Shown here: positions 34,505-43,300 of the stretch, one piece after another | Position numbering within the stretch: position 1 is the stretch's first letter | Layout of the letters: each line of letters begins with the position of its first letter | Assembly: GCA_021151685.1 (NCBI GenBank) | Contig: JAGKWS010000008.1 | Span: forward strand, 1-64,000 | Direction of reading: 5' to 3' | Length of the DNA: 64,000 bases | Source: Chitinophagaceae bacterium | Lineage (GTDB): Bacteria; Bacteroidota; Bacteroidia; Chitinophagales; Chitinophagaceae | Notes under the pieces: model-generated | Database searches by the model: none | Seen by the model: the letters and a program-made list of their open reading frames with translations, nothing else | What the model was told of the DNA's origin: nothing | Program-made: the position numbers and the translations under genes

Positions 34505-34867
34505 TTACTCAGGTTGGTTGTTTAATGGTGGTAGTGATTCTTTGTTGTTGCGTAGTGTGTTTACTGCGTTTGCCAGTTCATTCCATGTTTCTTCCAGCTC
34601 GTTATAAAAGGCAATGCCTTGTTCTGTGAGCGAAAAGTACTTTCGTGGTGGACCAGACGAGCTTTCAACCCAGCGGTATGTAAGCATACCAGCATTCTTT
34701 AGCCGGGTAAGCAATGGGTACAGAGTGCCTTCCAGCACTATGAGCCGCGAAGCTTTCATTTCTTCCACTATATCGCTGGGGTAGGCTTCTCCCCGGCGTA
34801 TTACCGACAGTATGCAGAATTCGAGTATGCCTCGTCGCATCTGACTTTGTGTGTTCTCAATATTCAT
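34505..34867 (-). CDS. PadR-family transcriptional regulator
   Basis: 120 aa from the ATG at 34867 (MNIENTQSQMRRGILEFCIL). Winged-helix PadR domain: ILSVIRRGEAYPSDIVEEMK, then LIVLEGTLYPLLTRLKNAGM, RWVESSSGPPRKYFSLTEQG, and a dimerisation helix to the end. It belongs to the short PadR subfamily usually found directly in front of PspC-type membrane genes. Proteins of this type repress their own operon. Its stop is one base before the pspC start, which shows tight cotranscription. Confidence 0.94.
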   Translation of the reverse strand: MNIENTQSQMRRGILEFCILSVIRRGEAYPSDIVEEMKASRLIVLEGTLYPLLTRLKNAGMLTYRWVESSSGPPRKYFSLTEQGIAFYNELEETWNELANAVNTLRNNKESLPPLNNQPE

Positions 34868-34887
34868 TGGGTTGCTGTTTGGTATCA

Positions 34888-34895
34888 CAAAGATA
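34888..34895 (-). promoter_or_regulatory. Bacteroidota -7 promoter box for padR-pspC
   Basis: TATCTTTG on the minus strand, 20 bases upstream of the padR start. Confidence 0.5.
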
Positions 34896-35094
34896 TCGGC
34901 AATTACAGGTACTATGTTACACAAGGTACTGTATATATTTTATCGTCATTATTTCAATGAAATATTTTTAGGTATTGTTGAGGGGTGTTTTTGTTCATTA
35001 TATTTCAGTTGTTATATTGGTGTTCAATTGTTTGTGGTGTTGAATGTTTTCTCATGATTAGTGTGTGCAGTTTTAATATGAGGTGACAAAAAAA

Positions 35095-35123
35095 TACCGG
35101 TCAGTTACAAGAACTGACCGGTA
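35095..35123 (-). terminator. Terminator after the LLM oxidoreductase
   Basis: Perfect 12-bp stem (35095-35106 with 35112-35123) with a 5-base loop, followed on the minus strand by a T7 run. It lies 27 bases past the oxidoreductase stop. Confidence 0.85.
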
Positions 35124-35150
35124 AAGTATAGATGAAGTAATACTGAGTAG

Positions 35151-36185
35151 CTATTTTGATACTGCTGCTCTTACCATTGGGGCCGTTTGGGTAGCAAATA
35201 ACTCTATAGAATGCATCAGTTTTTCGTGAGGTATGTCACCCGCAATGGTTTGCGCCAGAAAACGGGTATTGCCGAAATATCCGTATTCCTCTATTATTTT
35301 TTGTGCCACCTCGGTAGCACTACCCACCAGCAAAGAGCCGCCCGGTGCCCGCATATACTCGTACTGCTCGCGAGTGATGGGCGACCAACCGCGTTCCTTG
35401 CCTACTTTATTCATCAGTTGGCTGTACACAGGCCAAAACTCATCGGCCGCCTGTTCGCTTGTATCGGCAATGTACATGTGCTGGTTGATGGCCAGTTGCA
35501 TGGTATCAGCATTATGTCCAGCTTCGGCAGCGGCCTTCCTGTACAGATTGGTAAGTTGCGTGAAGTGGGCCGGGTTGCCGCCCAGAATAGCAATTGTTAG
35601 CGGCAAGCCCAATTTGCCTGCACGTATTACCGAGGCGGGTGTACCACCCACTGCAATCCATATGGGGATCTTAGCCTGAATGGGTCTGGGGTATATGCCC
35701 AGGCCCGGTATGCCAGAGCGATGGTGACCTGTAGACCGAACTACCTCATTTTCATTTATTTGTATCAACAAGGCCAGTTTTTCGCTAAATAGTTCGTTAT
35801 AGTCGTCCAAATCATAGCCGAAAAGCGGGAAGGATTCTATAAACGACCCCCTGCCTGCCATTATTTCGGCACGTCCTTTAGAGATAAGATCCAGCGTAGC
35901 AAAGTTTTGGAACACCCTTACAGGGTCGGCCGAGCTGAGTACGGTAACGGCACTCGAGAGCTTGATTTTGTTAGTTTTAGCAGCTATTGCTGCCAGTACT
36001 ACTTCTGGCGAGGATACCACATAGTCGGGCCGGTGGTGTTCGCCAAGTGCATATACGTCCAGCCCCATCCGGTCGGCAAGTTCGGCCTCGGCTATTAGTT
36101 CTTCAATTCTTTTTGCAGCATGTGTAGCATGTCCGCTACCAGCTCTTACGGGTATCTCGCCAAATGTACTAATGCCTATCTCCAT
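35151..36185 (-). CDS. LLM-class flavin-dependent oxidoreductase (bacterial luciferase-like)
   Basis: 344 aa TIM-barrel flavoprotein of the luciferase-like monooxygenase class. N-terminal MEIGISTFGEIP, then EAELADRMGLDVYALGEHHR, VVLAAIAAKTNKIKLSSAVT and PVRVFQNFATLDLISKGRAE. AEIMAGRGS is the characteristic flavin-site strand, and IPIWIAVGGTPASVIRAGKL follows. It fits the YwbO/CnHs-type subgroup that uses FMN; substrate unknown. Divergent from a MerR regulator 118 bases away, which may control it. Confidence 0.93.
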   Translation of the reverse strand: MEIGISTFGEIPVRAGSGHATHAAKRIEELIAEAELADRMGLDVYALGEHHRPDYVVSSPEVVLAAIAAKTNKIKLSSAVTVLSSADPVRVFQNFATLDLISKGRAEIMAGRGSFIESFPLFGYDLDDYNELFSEKLALLIQINENEVVRSTGHHRSGIPGLGIYPRPIQAKIPIWIAVGGTPASVIRAGKLGLPLTIAILGGNPAHFTQLTNLYRKAAAEAGHNADTMQLAINQHMYIADTSEQAADEFWPVYSQLMNKVGKERGWSPITREQYEYMRAPGGSLLVGSATEVAQKIIEEYGYFGNTRFLAQTIAGDIPHEKLMHSIELFATQTAPMVRAAVSK

Positions 36186-36303
36186 AATGCAAAGGTCTGT
36201 TTTATAGTGTTATCTGCCACTATGGTTACCATTGGGTAACCATAGTGGCTACAACTTCAGTTTTTTGTTGTCTATATTCAGGGCTAATGGTTAGTTTTAC
36301 GGC

Positions 36304-36705
36304 ATGCTTATTGGCGAATTGGCAAAAAGATCAGGTTTTTCCCGCGATACTATCCGGTATTACGAGCGTATAGGATTGCTGATATTATCGGGTAATAAAA
36401 GGCAACAGAACAATTATCGGAATTATCCTGATAGTGCATTGCATACCTTACAGGCCATACGCAACCTAAAGGAGTTGGGGTTTACGTTGGAGGAAATTCG
36501 CGAAATTTTGGTACGTCATTCCATGCATGCCTTAGACAAATCTGTAACTATGCGGTTGGTAGAGCAAAAGCTTGTTCACCTGAATAGCCAAATAGACAAG
36601 TTGGTTCAATACCGCGAACGGTTGGAGATGGCCCGTATCAGAATGCATGGCGAAACACTGGCCAACGATGGCTTGCTACCCGGCATCACATTATGTGCGG
36701 CCTGA
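36304..36705 (+). CDS. MerR-family transcriptional regulator
   Basis: 133 aa. N-terminal winged HTH: MLIGELAKRSGFSRDTIRYY, then ERIGLLILSGNKRQQNNYRN and LGFTLEEIREIL. A coiled-coil dimerisation helix (about 85-118) follows, then a short tail with a single cysteine (ITLCAA). The effector site has no Cys pair typical of metal sensors, so an organic or redox effector is more likely. Divergent from the LLM oxidoreductase, which is a probable target. It converges on the ClpP paralogue with a 7-base gap. Confidence 0.93.
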   Translation: MLIGELAKRSGFSRDTIRYYERIGLLILSGNKRQQNNYRNYPDSALHTLQAIRNLKELGFTLEEIREILVRHSMHALDKSVTMRLVEQKLVHLNSQIDKLVQYRERLEMARIRMHGETLANDGLLPGITLCAA

Positions 36706-36712
36706 TGCCGGT

Positions 36713-37306
36713 TTATGACAGTGGTACCAGCCCATCGGCAATGCCATAAGTAATGGCCTCCTGTGCATCCATCCAGTAGTCTTTATCAAAGTCATCCATT
36801 ATTTGGTCTACCGTTTTGCCACAGTTTGTGGCCAGCACAGTAGCTGCGGCTTTTTTGGCCCGTATTATCTGCCGTGCGTGCGATTCAATTTCCCACAATC
36901 GGCCACTGAAGCTACCCATAGAGGGCTGGTGAATCATTATTTCGGCATGTGGGTATACATAACGATGCCCACGCTCTCCTGCCGAAAACAGTATTGCCGC
37001 CATAGATGCGGCATTACCCATGCAGTAGGTATGTACCGGTGCTTGTATTGATGCCATAACGTCGAGCAGGGCACTACCTGCCGAGACCATACCCCCCGGA
37101 CTATTGATGATGAATCGGATTGGTAGGTTGGTATCCAGACTATTGAGGTAAAATAGTTGTTCTACCAGCGGGCGGATACTTGTATCATCTACCACCCCCC
37201 ATAGTATAATGGTGCGTTGCTGCAACAGTTTGTTGCTAACAATGTGCTGCAGCCCGGGGCTTTGTGTTTCTGCTATTTCGTTTTGTACGGTTGAGATTGT
37301 TGTCAT
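36713..37306 (-). CDS. ClpP-type ATP-dependent protease subunit (solitary paralogue)
   Basis: 197 aa. ClpP fold with active-site nucleophile S101 in MGNAASMAA, H126 in IMIHQPSMG, and an Asp in the DDFDKDYWMDAQEAITYGIA segment, so the triad is probably intact. Also RFIINSPGGMVSAGSAL. The enzyme forms a barrel protease with a Clp ATPase; no clpX, clpA or tig is adjacent, unlike the housekeeping clpP locus. It could be a second ClpP with its own partner or a specialised protease. It has a TAGGTTTG box 25 bases upstream. Confidence 0.9.
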   Translation of the reverse strand: MTTISTVQNEIAETQSPGLQHIVSNKLLQQRTIILWGVVDDTSIRPLVEQLFYLNSLDTNLPIRFIINSPGGMVSAGSALLDVMASIQAPVHTYCMGNAASMAAILFSAGERGHRYVYPHAEIMIHQPSMGSFSGRLWEIESHARQIIRAKKAAATVLATNCGKTVDQIMDDFDKDYWMDAQEAITYGIADGLVPLS

Positions 37307-37331
37307 TGGTTTGCCTTTATTTTCTGTAAGG

Positions 37332-37339
37332 CAAACCTA
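37332..37339 (-). promoter_or_regulatory. Bacteroidota -7 promoter box for the ClpP paralogue
   Basis: TAGGTTTG on the minus strand, 25 bases upstream of the start. The surrounding TTAGGTTTGCCTTAC also has a partial inverted repeat with AAGGCAAACC nearer the start (37309-37318), a possible operator. Confidence 0.45.
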
Positions 37340-37362
37340 AGGGTAGGAGTATACTCCAGTGT

Positions 37363-38172
37363 TTACAATGTAAGCATTGTTTTTTTAGGTATTTTTATTT
37401 CGCCCTGCATATAGGTAACCGCTTTGCCGCTTATTGCCACCCTTTTGCCTTGCAGTTTGCACCAAAGGTAGCCACGTCGGGAGGATAGCTGCATAGCCGA
37501 TAAGCTGGTTTTACCCAGTTCTTTTGCCCAGTAGGGTACAAGTGTGGTGTGTGCAGAGCCGGTTACCGGATCTTCGTTTATGCCAGACTGTGGCCCAAAA
37601 AATCGCGATACAAAGTCAGACTCTACGCCTGTAGCTGTAACAATAACACCTCTTGCTTCCAATTGTGTCAGTAGTTCGAAGTTGGGTTTCAGGCGCAATA
37701 AGTCTGTTTCTGTAGGCAGCACAGCCATATAGTCGGTACGGCCTCGCAGAGTTTCCATGGGTTCTATACCCAATGCTTCTTTCAGAAGTTGCGGCGTTGT
37801 AATCTGCTTCGGTTCATCTGCCGGAAAATCAAGTGTCAGCATATCGTCTTGCTGTGTTACCGTAAGTGACCCGCTATGTGGCGATTGGAAAGTAAGTATG
37901 CTTTTTCCTGTATTGTAATATTCGTTTATAATGTGGGCGGCTGCCAAAGTGGCATGTCCACATAGGTCAACCTCTACTGTTGGGGTAAACCACCTGATGC
38001 CAAATTCGTTGCCGGAAGGCACTACAAAGGCTGTTTCGGCAAGATTGTTTTCTGCGGCAATGGCCTGCATTGTTGTTTCTGGCAACCAATCCTCCAGCAT
38101 ACAAATTGCCGCAGGGTTACCTCTGAAGAGTTTATCAGTAAATGCGTCAGCTTGGTATATTTTTATTGTCAT
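37363..38172 (-). CDS. PhzF-family isomerase
   Basis: 269 aa, two-domain diaminopimelate-epimerase-like fold. Visible: IYQADAFTDKLFRGNPAAIC, the conserved catalytic Glu in ENNLAETAFVVP, GIRWFTPTVEVDLCGHATLA, and the second-half DPVTGSAHTTLVPYWAKELG and SSRRGYLWC. PhzF in phenazine synthesis isomerises a dihydro-hydroxyanthranilate; most family members, with no phz genes nearby as here, have unknown substrates. It lies 56 bases upstream of the ClpP gene on the same strand. Confidence 0.93.
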   Translation of the reverse strand: MTIKIYQADAFTDKLFRGNPAAICMLEDWLPETTMQAIAAENNLAETAFVVPSGNEFGIRWFTPTVEVDLCGHATLAAAHIINEYYNTGKSILTFQSPHSGSLTVTQQDDMLTLDFPADEPKQITTPQLLKEALGIEPMETLRGRTDYMAVLPTETDLLRLKPNFELLTQLEARGVIVTATGVESDFVSRFFGPQSGINEDPVTGSAHTTLVPYWAKELGKTSLSAMQLSSRRGYLWCKLQGKRVAISGKAVTYMQGEIKIPKKTMLTL

Positions 38173-38468
38173 GTTGTACTGTTGTTTTCTGTCAGAATGG
38201 TAATAAAGCGTGGGTGATGAGTGACAATATTACATCATCGGCAGCCGACATCTGTCTTTTTTCTGGAAAATAATATGTTAATACGTACAGGTTGTTGTTG
38301 TGTTTGGTAGTATGTTACAGAGATGTTGTAAGTGTGTATTGTGTTGTTTTTCAATTACTTGTTGGTTTCTGTAGTATATTATACGGGTATGCTTTTAACA
38401 TAATCATAATACGGAAAGGCAGTATTTTTGATATAGTTCATTCAAACAAACCAAACAGTAGGTAGAAT
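38173..38468. other. Divergent intergenic region between phzF and the periplasmic protease
   Basis: 296 bases, AT-rich, no credible gene. It carries the plus-strand -7 box at 38423; no clear hairpin or terminator was seen. The phzF promoter must lie here too but no exact TAnnTTTG was found on its strand. Confidence 0.4.
38423..38430 (+). promoter_or_regulatory. Bacteroidota -7 promoter box for the DegP/Q-type protease
   Basis: TATTTTTG 38 bases before the ATG at 38469, giving a leader of about 30 bases. Confidence 0.45.
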
Positions 38469-39947
38469 ATGAAGACCAGCTTATTTCCGGTAGTTTTTAC
38501 AGCCGCACTTACATCAGCAGCAACTCTGTTCGTTGCTTCAAGGTTTCAGAACAATGGCGAGCATTTTTCGGCATCTGGTACAAAACCGGTACCGGTTAAT
38601 TATGTAAATATGAGCGGTACGGCCGCGCTGGCACCTGCCAATTTCGAGATGGCAGCAGAGTCTTCGGTAAAGGCGGTTGTGCATATCAAGACAGCAACGT
38701 CGGCCCGCATTATTACCGACAACAGCATGGGCGATGTGTTTAGTCAGTTGTTTGGCCAGCGTCAGTATTACATACCTTCTCAGCAAGGGGCGGGTTCTGG
38801 TGTTGTAGTAAGCCCTGATGGGTATATTGTAACCAACAACCATGTTGTAGCAGATGCCAGTGAAGTAACGGTAACTTTTAACGACCGATATACTGCCCGC
38901 GCCACTGTTGTAGGTGCCGACCCTGCTACAGACATTGCGGTACTGAAGGTAGAAGGAGAACGAAACATACCTTTTATGGAGTTTGGTAATTCTGATGAGG
39001 TGAAACTTGGGCAATGGGTGTTGGCTGTTGGTTTCCCGCTGAATCTGGACGCAACGGTAACAGCAGGTATTGTGAGTGCAAAGGGTAGGGCATTGGGGGT
39101 AAATAAACAGCGGTCTGGCAACGCTGCGATAGAGTCTTTTATACAAACAGATGCTGCGGTAAACCCCGGCAATAGTGGCGGCGCGTTGGTAAATACCAGT
39201 GGGCAGTTGATAGGCATCAATTCGGCCATTGCATCACCCACGGGGTCTTATGCCGGCTATTCTTATGCTATACCCGCCAATATTGTACGCAAGGTGGTAA
39301 ACGACCTGACCCGATATGGTGCCGTGCAGCGTGCCTATATGGGGGTAGAGTATCTGGATAGCCGCAATGCAACACCCGAAGCTATTGCCGCTACTGGTTT
39401 AGATAGGAATGAGGGCGTATACATTACCAATGTAAAAACAAATGGTGGTGCTGCCCGTGCAGGGTTGCGCAAGGGCGACTTTATCACGCACATCAATGGG
39501 GTAGTGGTGAACAATGCATCTGATATGCAGGGCCAGATAGCACGCTTTCGCCCCGGCGACAATGTAAGTGTTACATATAACCGTGCCGGAAAAACTGCGA
39601 GTACCACAGTGCAACTTACCAACATGAGTGGTACTACCGACATAATGAAGAGTAGCTCTACCGCACAAATGATGGGGGCAACTTTTAGACCTGTGACCGA
39701 TGCAGAAAAGAAAAAATATGGTATAGAAAAAGGATTGGTAGTATCAGACCCCGGTGCAGGTGCTCTGTTTCGTCAGTCTCAGATGAAAAAAGGTTTTGTG
39801 ATAACCGGTATTAACAACATGCCTGTTGGGGCTGTGGCAGAATTGCAACAGCAACTGGCCAGTGGCGGTAATGTGCAAATTTCAGGATTTTACCCTGGTG
39901 TGCAGGGGGTATATTACTACACCATACAGGCAAATACTGAGGAGTAA
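38469..39947 (+). CDS. Periplasmic serine protease, DegP/DegQ (HtrA) type
   Basis: 492 aa. N-terminal signal anchor or peptide (MKTSLFPVVFTAALTSAATL). Trypsin-like domain (about 75-280) with complete triad: H125 in VTNNHVVADA, D155 in ATDIAVLKV, S236 in NPGNSGGALVN. Two PDZ domains follow (about 290-385 with GVYITNVKTNGGAARAGLRK, and about 395-490, more degenerate). The layout is that of HtrA proteins that degrade or chaperone misfolded periplasmic and outer-membrane proteins. An LA-type flap is present but short. Single gene with promoter and terminator. Confidence 0.95.
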   Translation: MKTSLFPVVFTAALTSAATLFVASRFQNNGEHFSASGTKPVPVNYVNMSGTAALAPANFEMAAESSVKAVVHIKTATSARIITDNSMGDVFSQLFGQRQYYIPSQQGAGSGVVVSPDGYIVTNNHVVADASEVTVTFNDRYTARATVVGADPATDIAVLKVEGERNIPFMEFGNSDEVKLGQWVLAVGFPLNLDATVTAGIVSAKGRALGVNKQRSGNAAIESFIQTDAAVNPGNSGGALVNTSGQLIGINSAIASPTGSYAGYSYAIPANIVRKVVNDLTRYGAVQRAYMGVEYLDSRNATPEAIAATGLDRNEGVYITNVKTNGGAARAGLRKGDFITHINGVVVNNASDMQGQIARFRPGDNVSVTYNRAGKTASTTVQLTNMSGTTDIMKSSSTAQMMGATFRPVTDAEKKKYGIEKGLVVSDPGAGALFRQSQMKKGFVITGINNMPVGAVAELQQQLASGGNVQISGFYPGVQGVYYYTIQANTEE

Positions 39948-40015
39948 ACAGTTGATTTTGAATATATAGTTTGTCTTATTTGGATTAGTTTTTGTTTGGT
40001 TTTAGTGTGGATGAC

Positions 40016-40044
40016 GCTCCCTCATTTTTGGGGGAGCTTTTTTT
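40016..40044 (+). terminator. Terminator after the HtrA-type protease
   Basis: GC-rich stem (40016-40021 with 40032-40037) with a T-rich loop and a T7 tail, 69 bases past the stop. Confidence 0.8.
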
Positions 40045-40109
40045 GTGTACATAAAATGAAACAAAGGGTAGCGGTAGCGTAATGTAGATATACCGAGACA
40101 CCACAAAGT

Positions 40110-40153
40110 ATCCTATTTTCTTCGTTGGCAAAGAGGGGCTAAAGAAATAGGAT
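40110..40153. repeat. Imperfect hairpin next to the MITE-like element
   Basis: 9-bp perfect outer arms (40110-40118 with 40145-40153, ATCCTATTT and complement) with partial further pairing toward a purine-rich loop. It abuts the nested palindrome at 40158 and may be part of the same inserted or decayed element. Confidence 0.45.
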
Positions 40154-40157
40154 GGTA

Positions 40158-40302
40158 ACAAAAAAGAGGTCGTCTCAAAAGTCTGAAAATAGAAGTTATA
40201 ACAAAATAAATAATGCTCATTCGCTTAATTGTGAATGAGCATTATCTGTTTTATTTGACTATATCTTCAAAAAAATGACTTTTGAGACGACCTCTTTTTT
40301 GT
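40158..40302. mobile_element. MITE-like nested palindrome (145 bp)
   Basis: Outer arms are a perfect 26-bp inverted repeat (40158-40183 with 40277-40302); the core GAGGTCGTCTCAAAAGTC resembles terminal repeats of DDE insertion sequences. A second perfect 13-bp inverted repeat (40210-40222 with 40233-40245) lies inside. There is no coding capacity. It sits between the protease terminator and the stop of the giant repeat protein, 24 bases from that stop, so it could also terminate it: on the minus strand the outer hairpin ends in TTTTTTGT. No clear target-site duplication is seen. Confidence 0.5.
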
Positions 40303-40326
40303 GTATCTTGTTTTTTTAAGTCACAA

Positions 40327-43300
40327 TTACGGTTGGTAAATAATTCGCTGGAAGGTAGCAATACCATCTGTTGCTACAAAACGAACGAAATAGATACCCG
40401 GTGCGGCAGTATGTGGCATAACTACATTATTCTTACCGCTATTTACCTGCCAGTTGGCAATTATTTTGCCATTTACCTCACACATTGTTACATTGCCAGA
40501 TACGGGCGATTCTATTGTGAATGAGCTTGTTGTGGGTACAGGATAAATGTTGATGGAACGAACAGATTGAAGATCGTTTATAGCCGTTGGGCAATCTATG
40601 CTATACCTTACATATACATTATAGTATGCGGTGTCGGTACTACACTCATTACTTACTACATGGCGTATTGCCGCTACACCCGGTGCCAAGCCAGTTACTG
40701 TACCAGATGCACTGCCTACCGATACATAAGGGCTGCTACTGCTCCATTGGCCACCCGGTACCGAACCTGTTAACGTAATAGTGTTTGCATAACAAACAGT
40801 ATCTGGCCCCGAAATAGTACCTGCGTCAATAGGACTAACAACAGCTATATTGATAGTGGCAACCGATGTGCCACAGGAATTTGTAAGTAGATAAGAGATG
40901 GTAGCAGTACCCAATGAAATTGGCGTAGCTACCCCGGCAGAAATTGTTATAACACCAACATTATCAGACGACCATGTGCCACCAATTGATGCGTTGCTCA
41001 AAGTGCCGTTTGCGCCAAGACAGAATGTATCCTGACCACTGATGGTACCTACTATAGGTAGAGGATTGACTGTAACAACATAACGTGTTACCGATGTATT
41101 GCAGCTATTGGTTACTGTGTAGGAAACCGTATCTATACCAGCCATAATGCCGCTTGCTGCACCAGTAGACGAAACTGACACTTTACCATTGGTAGTAGCC
41201 CAAACACCACCTGCCGAGGTAGCAGTAAGTGTAACCGTAGTGCCCTGACAAAAAGTAGGTGTGCCTAAAATAACACCAGCATTGGCCAGCGGATTGACTG
41301 TGAGTACACGTGTACCCAAACAACCAGCGGCAGTTCTGTAACTAATAACAGTTGTTCCAGTAGTCAGTGCATTCACAACGCCAGATGTAAAGCCAATGTT
41401 TGCCACAGCAGTAGTGCCACTACTCCATGACCCTCCTGTTGGTGTAGCAGATAGAGTTACAGATGAACCAGCGCATACTGTAGATGCACCTGCTATTGGC
41501 GTTGGCAATGGGTTGATGGTGGCAACTATCGTTCGATTACAGCCAGTACCTGGCAACATGTAGGTTATGACCGCCGTGCCGGCAGCTACCCCGGTTACTA
41601 CCCCTGCCACACTGGCAACTGTTGCTACAGAAGGGGTACTGCTACTCCATGTGCCTGTAACCGGCGAGCTGGATAGCAGGGTGGTAGAGCCAACACAGGT
41701 AACAGCAGGGCCACTTATGCCAACGGGTATGGGGTTGATGGTAACTACACGGTGCAAGCGACAACCTGTTGGTAATATGTAAGATATTGCCGCTGTGCCC
41801 TGCGCTATTCCGGTTGCTATACCTGTTCCTGCTACTATTGTTGCCCGGCCAGCATCGCTGGATACCCAAGTGCCACCAACTGGTAACCCGGTATAGGTGG
41901 CGGTAGCCGCTACACATAATGATGATGCCCCAGTGACAGATGTAGGAGTGGGGTTTACCGTTACTACTACCGATCTATAGCATCCATTACTGAGTACATA
42001 TGAAATAGTAGATGTGCCTGCTGCCAAGCCGGCAATAGCACCAGTACCCGATATAGCGCCAACAGTAGTGTTCGAACTGATCCATACACCAAAAGGAATA
42101 ATATTAGATAATGTAGAAGTACTACCCTGACACAAGGATAAAGGACCAGAAATGTCTTGTGGTGCCTGATTGATAGTAACTGTCTTTATACGCCTGCAAC
42201 CACCGGTGCCGGTGTACGTTATTTGTACCGTTCCGGCAGAAACGCCTGTCACAATACCTGTGCCTATTCCCACCGTTGCACGTGTAATATTGCTACTCAA
42301 CCATGTACCACCAACAGGTGTGGTAGACAGTGTTACAGTTGCTCCAATGCACAGTACAGAGTCGCCGGAAATGGCTACCGGCATTGCATTCACTGTAACT
42401 GTGGTAAATACGGTACAACCCGTTACCGGACGGAAATATGTAATTCTGGCGGTACCTGATGCAACACCAGTGACTATACCATTGGACGAGCCAACCGTGG
42501 CAACAGAAGTATTACCACTTACCCAAGTGCCGCCACTTACCGAATTCAAGAGAGTAGTGGTAGCACCCTCGCACACAATAGGCATGCCTGTAATGGCAGA
42601 TGGGGCAGCATATACAGTAACTACCATACTGCGGGCGCAACCAACCACCAGTGTATAACTGATACGGGCAGTGCCGGCAGCTATACCGCTAACTGTTCCT
42701 GTTGCATCTACACTGGCAGTAGCATGCGCGCTACTCCAGGAACCACCGCCTGTAGCGTTTGTCAGGTTGATAGTAGTGCCCACACATACCGCTGATGGTC
42801 CTGCTATAACTGCTGGCAAGGGGTTTACAGTGATAATGGTTGTAGCAACGTCGGTACCACACATGTTGGTAACTGTATAAGTAATAGTAGCAGTACCGGG
42901 ATCTACACTGGTAATAACGCCAGACGAGCTGATAGTGGCAGCCAAGGTGTTTCCAGATGTCCACACACCTGAAGTAGTACTGCTGGTAAGGGTGATATTG
43001 CTACCTGACGCACAGACAGATACGGGCCCAGATATGGTACCTGCAACTGGCAATGCTTCTACTGTTACCACTGCCGATGCCGTGGCTGTACCACAACCAT
43101 TGGTGAGCGTATAGCTTATTGCGGTAGTGCCGGCGGCTATGCCGGTAACAACACCGGTAGTTGCATTAACTGTAGCCACAGATGTGGTAGTAGCCGACCA
43201 CGTACCCCCAGATGCGGTGGAACTAATAGTAATAGTACTACCAGTACAGAAAGTAGTTGCGCCTGACAATGTACCGGCAAAAGGAACAAGATTTACTGTT

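Noticed and set aside
36186..36303. MerR operator with a 19-bp spaced promoter between the LLM gene and the MerR gene
   Set aside because: GGTTACCATTGGGTAACC-like symmetry is visible near 36223-36244 but I could not place it against a clear promoter, so it is not listed as an operator.
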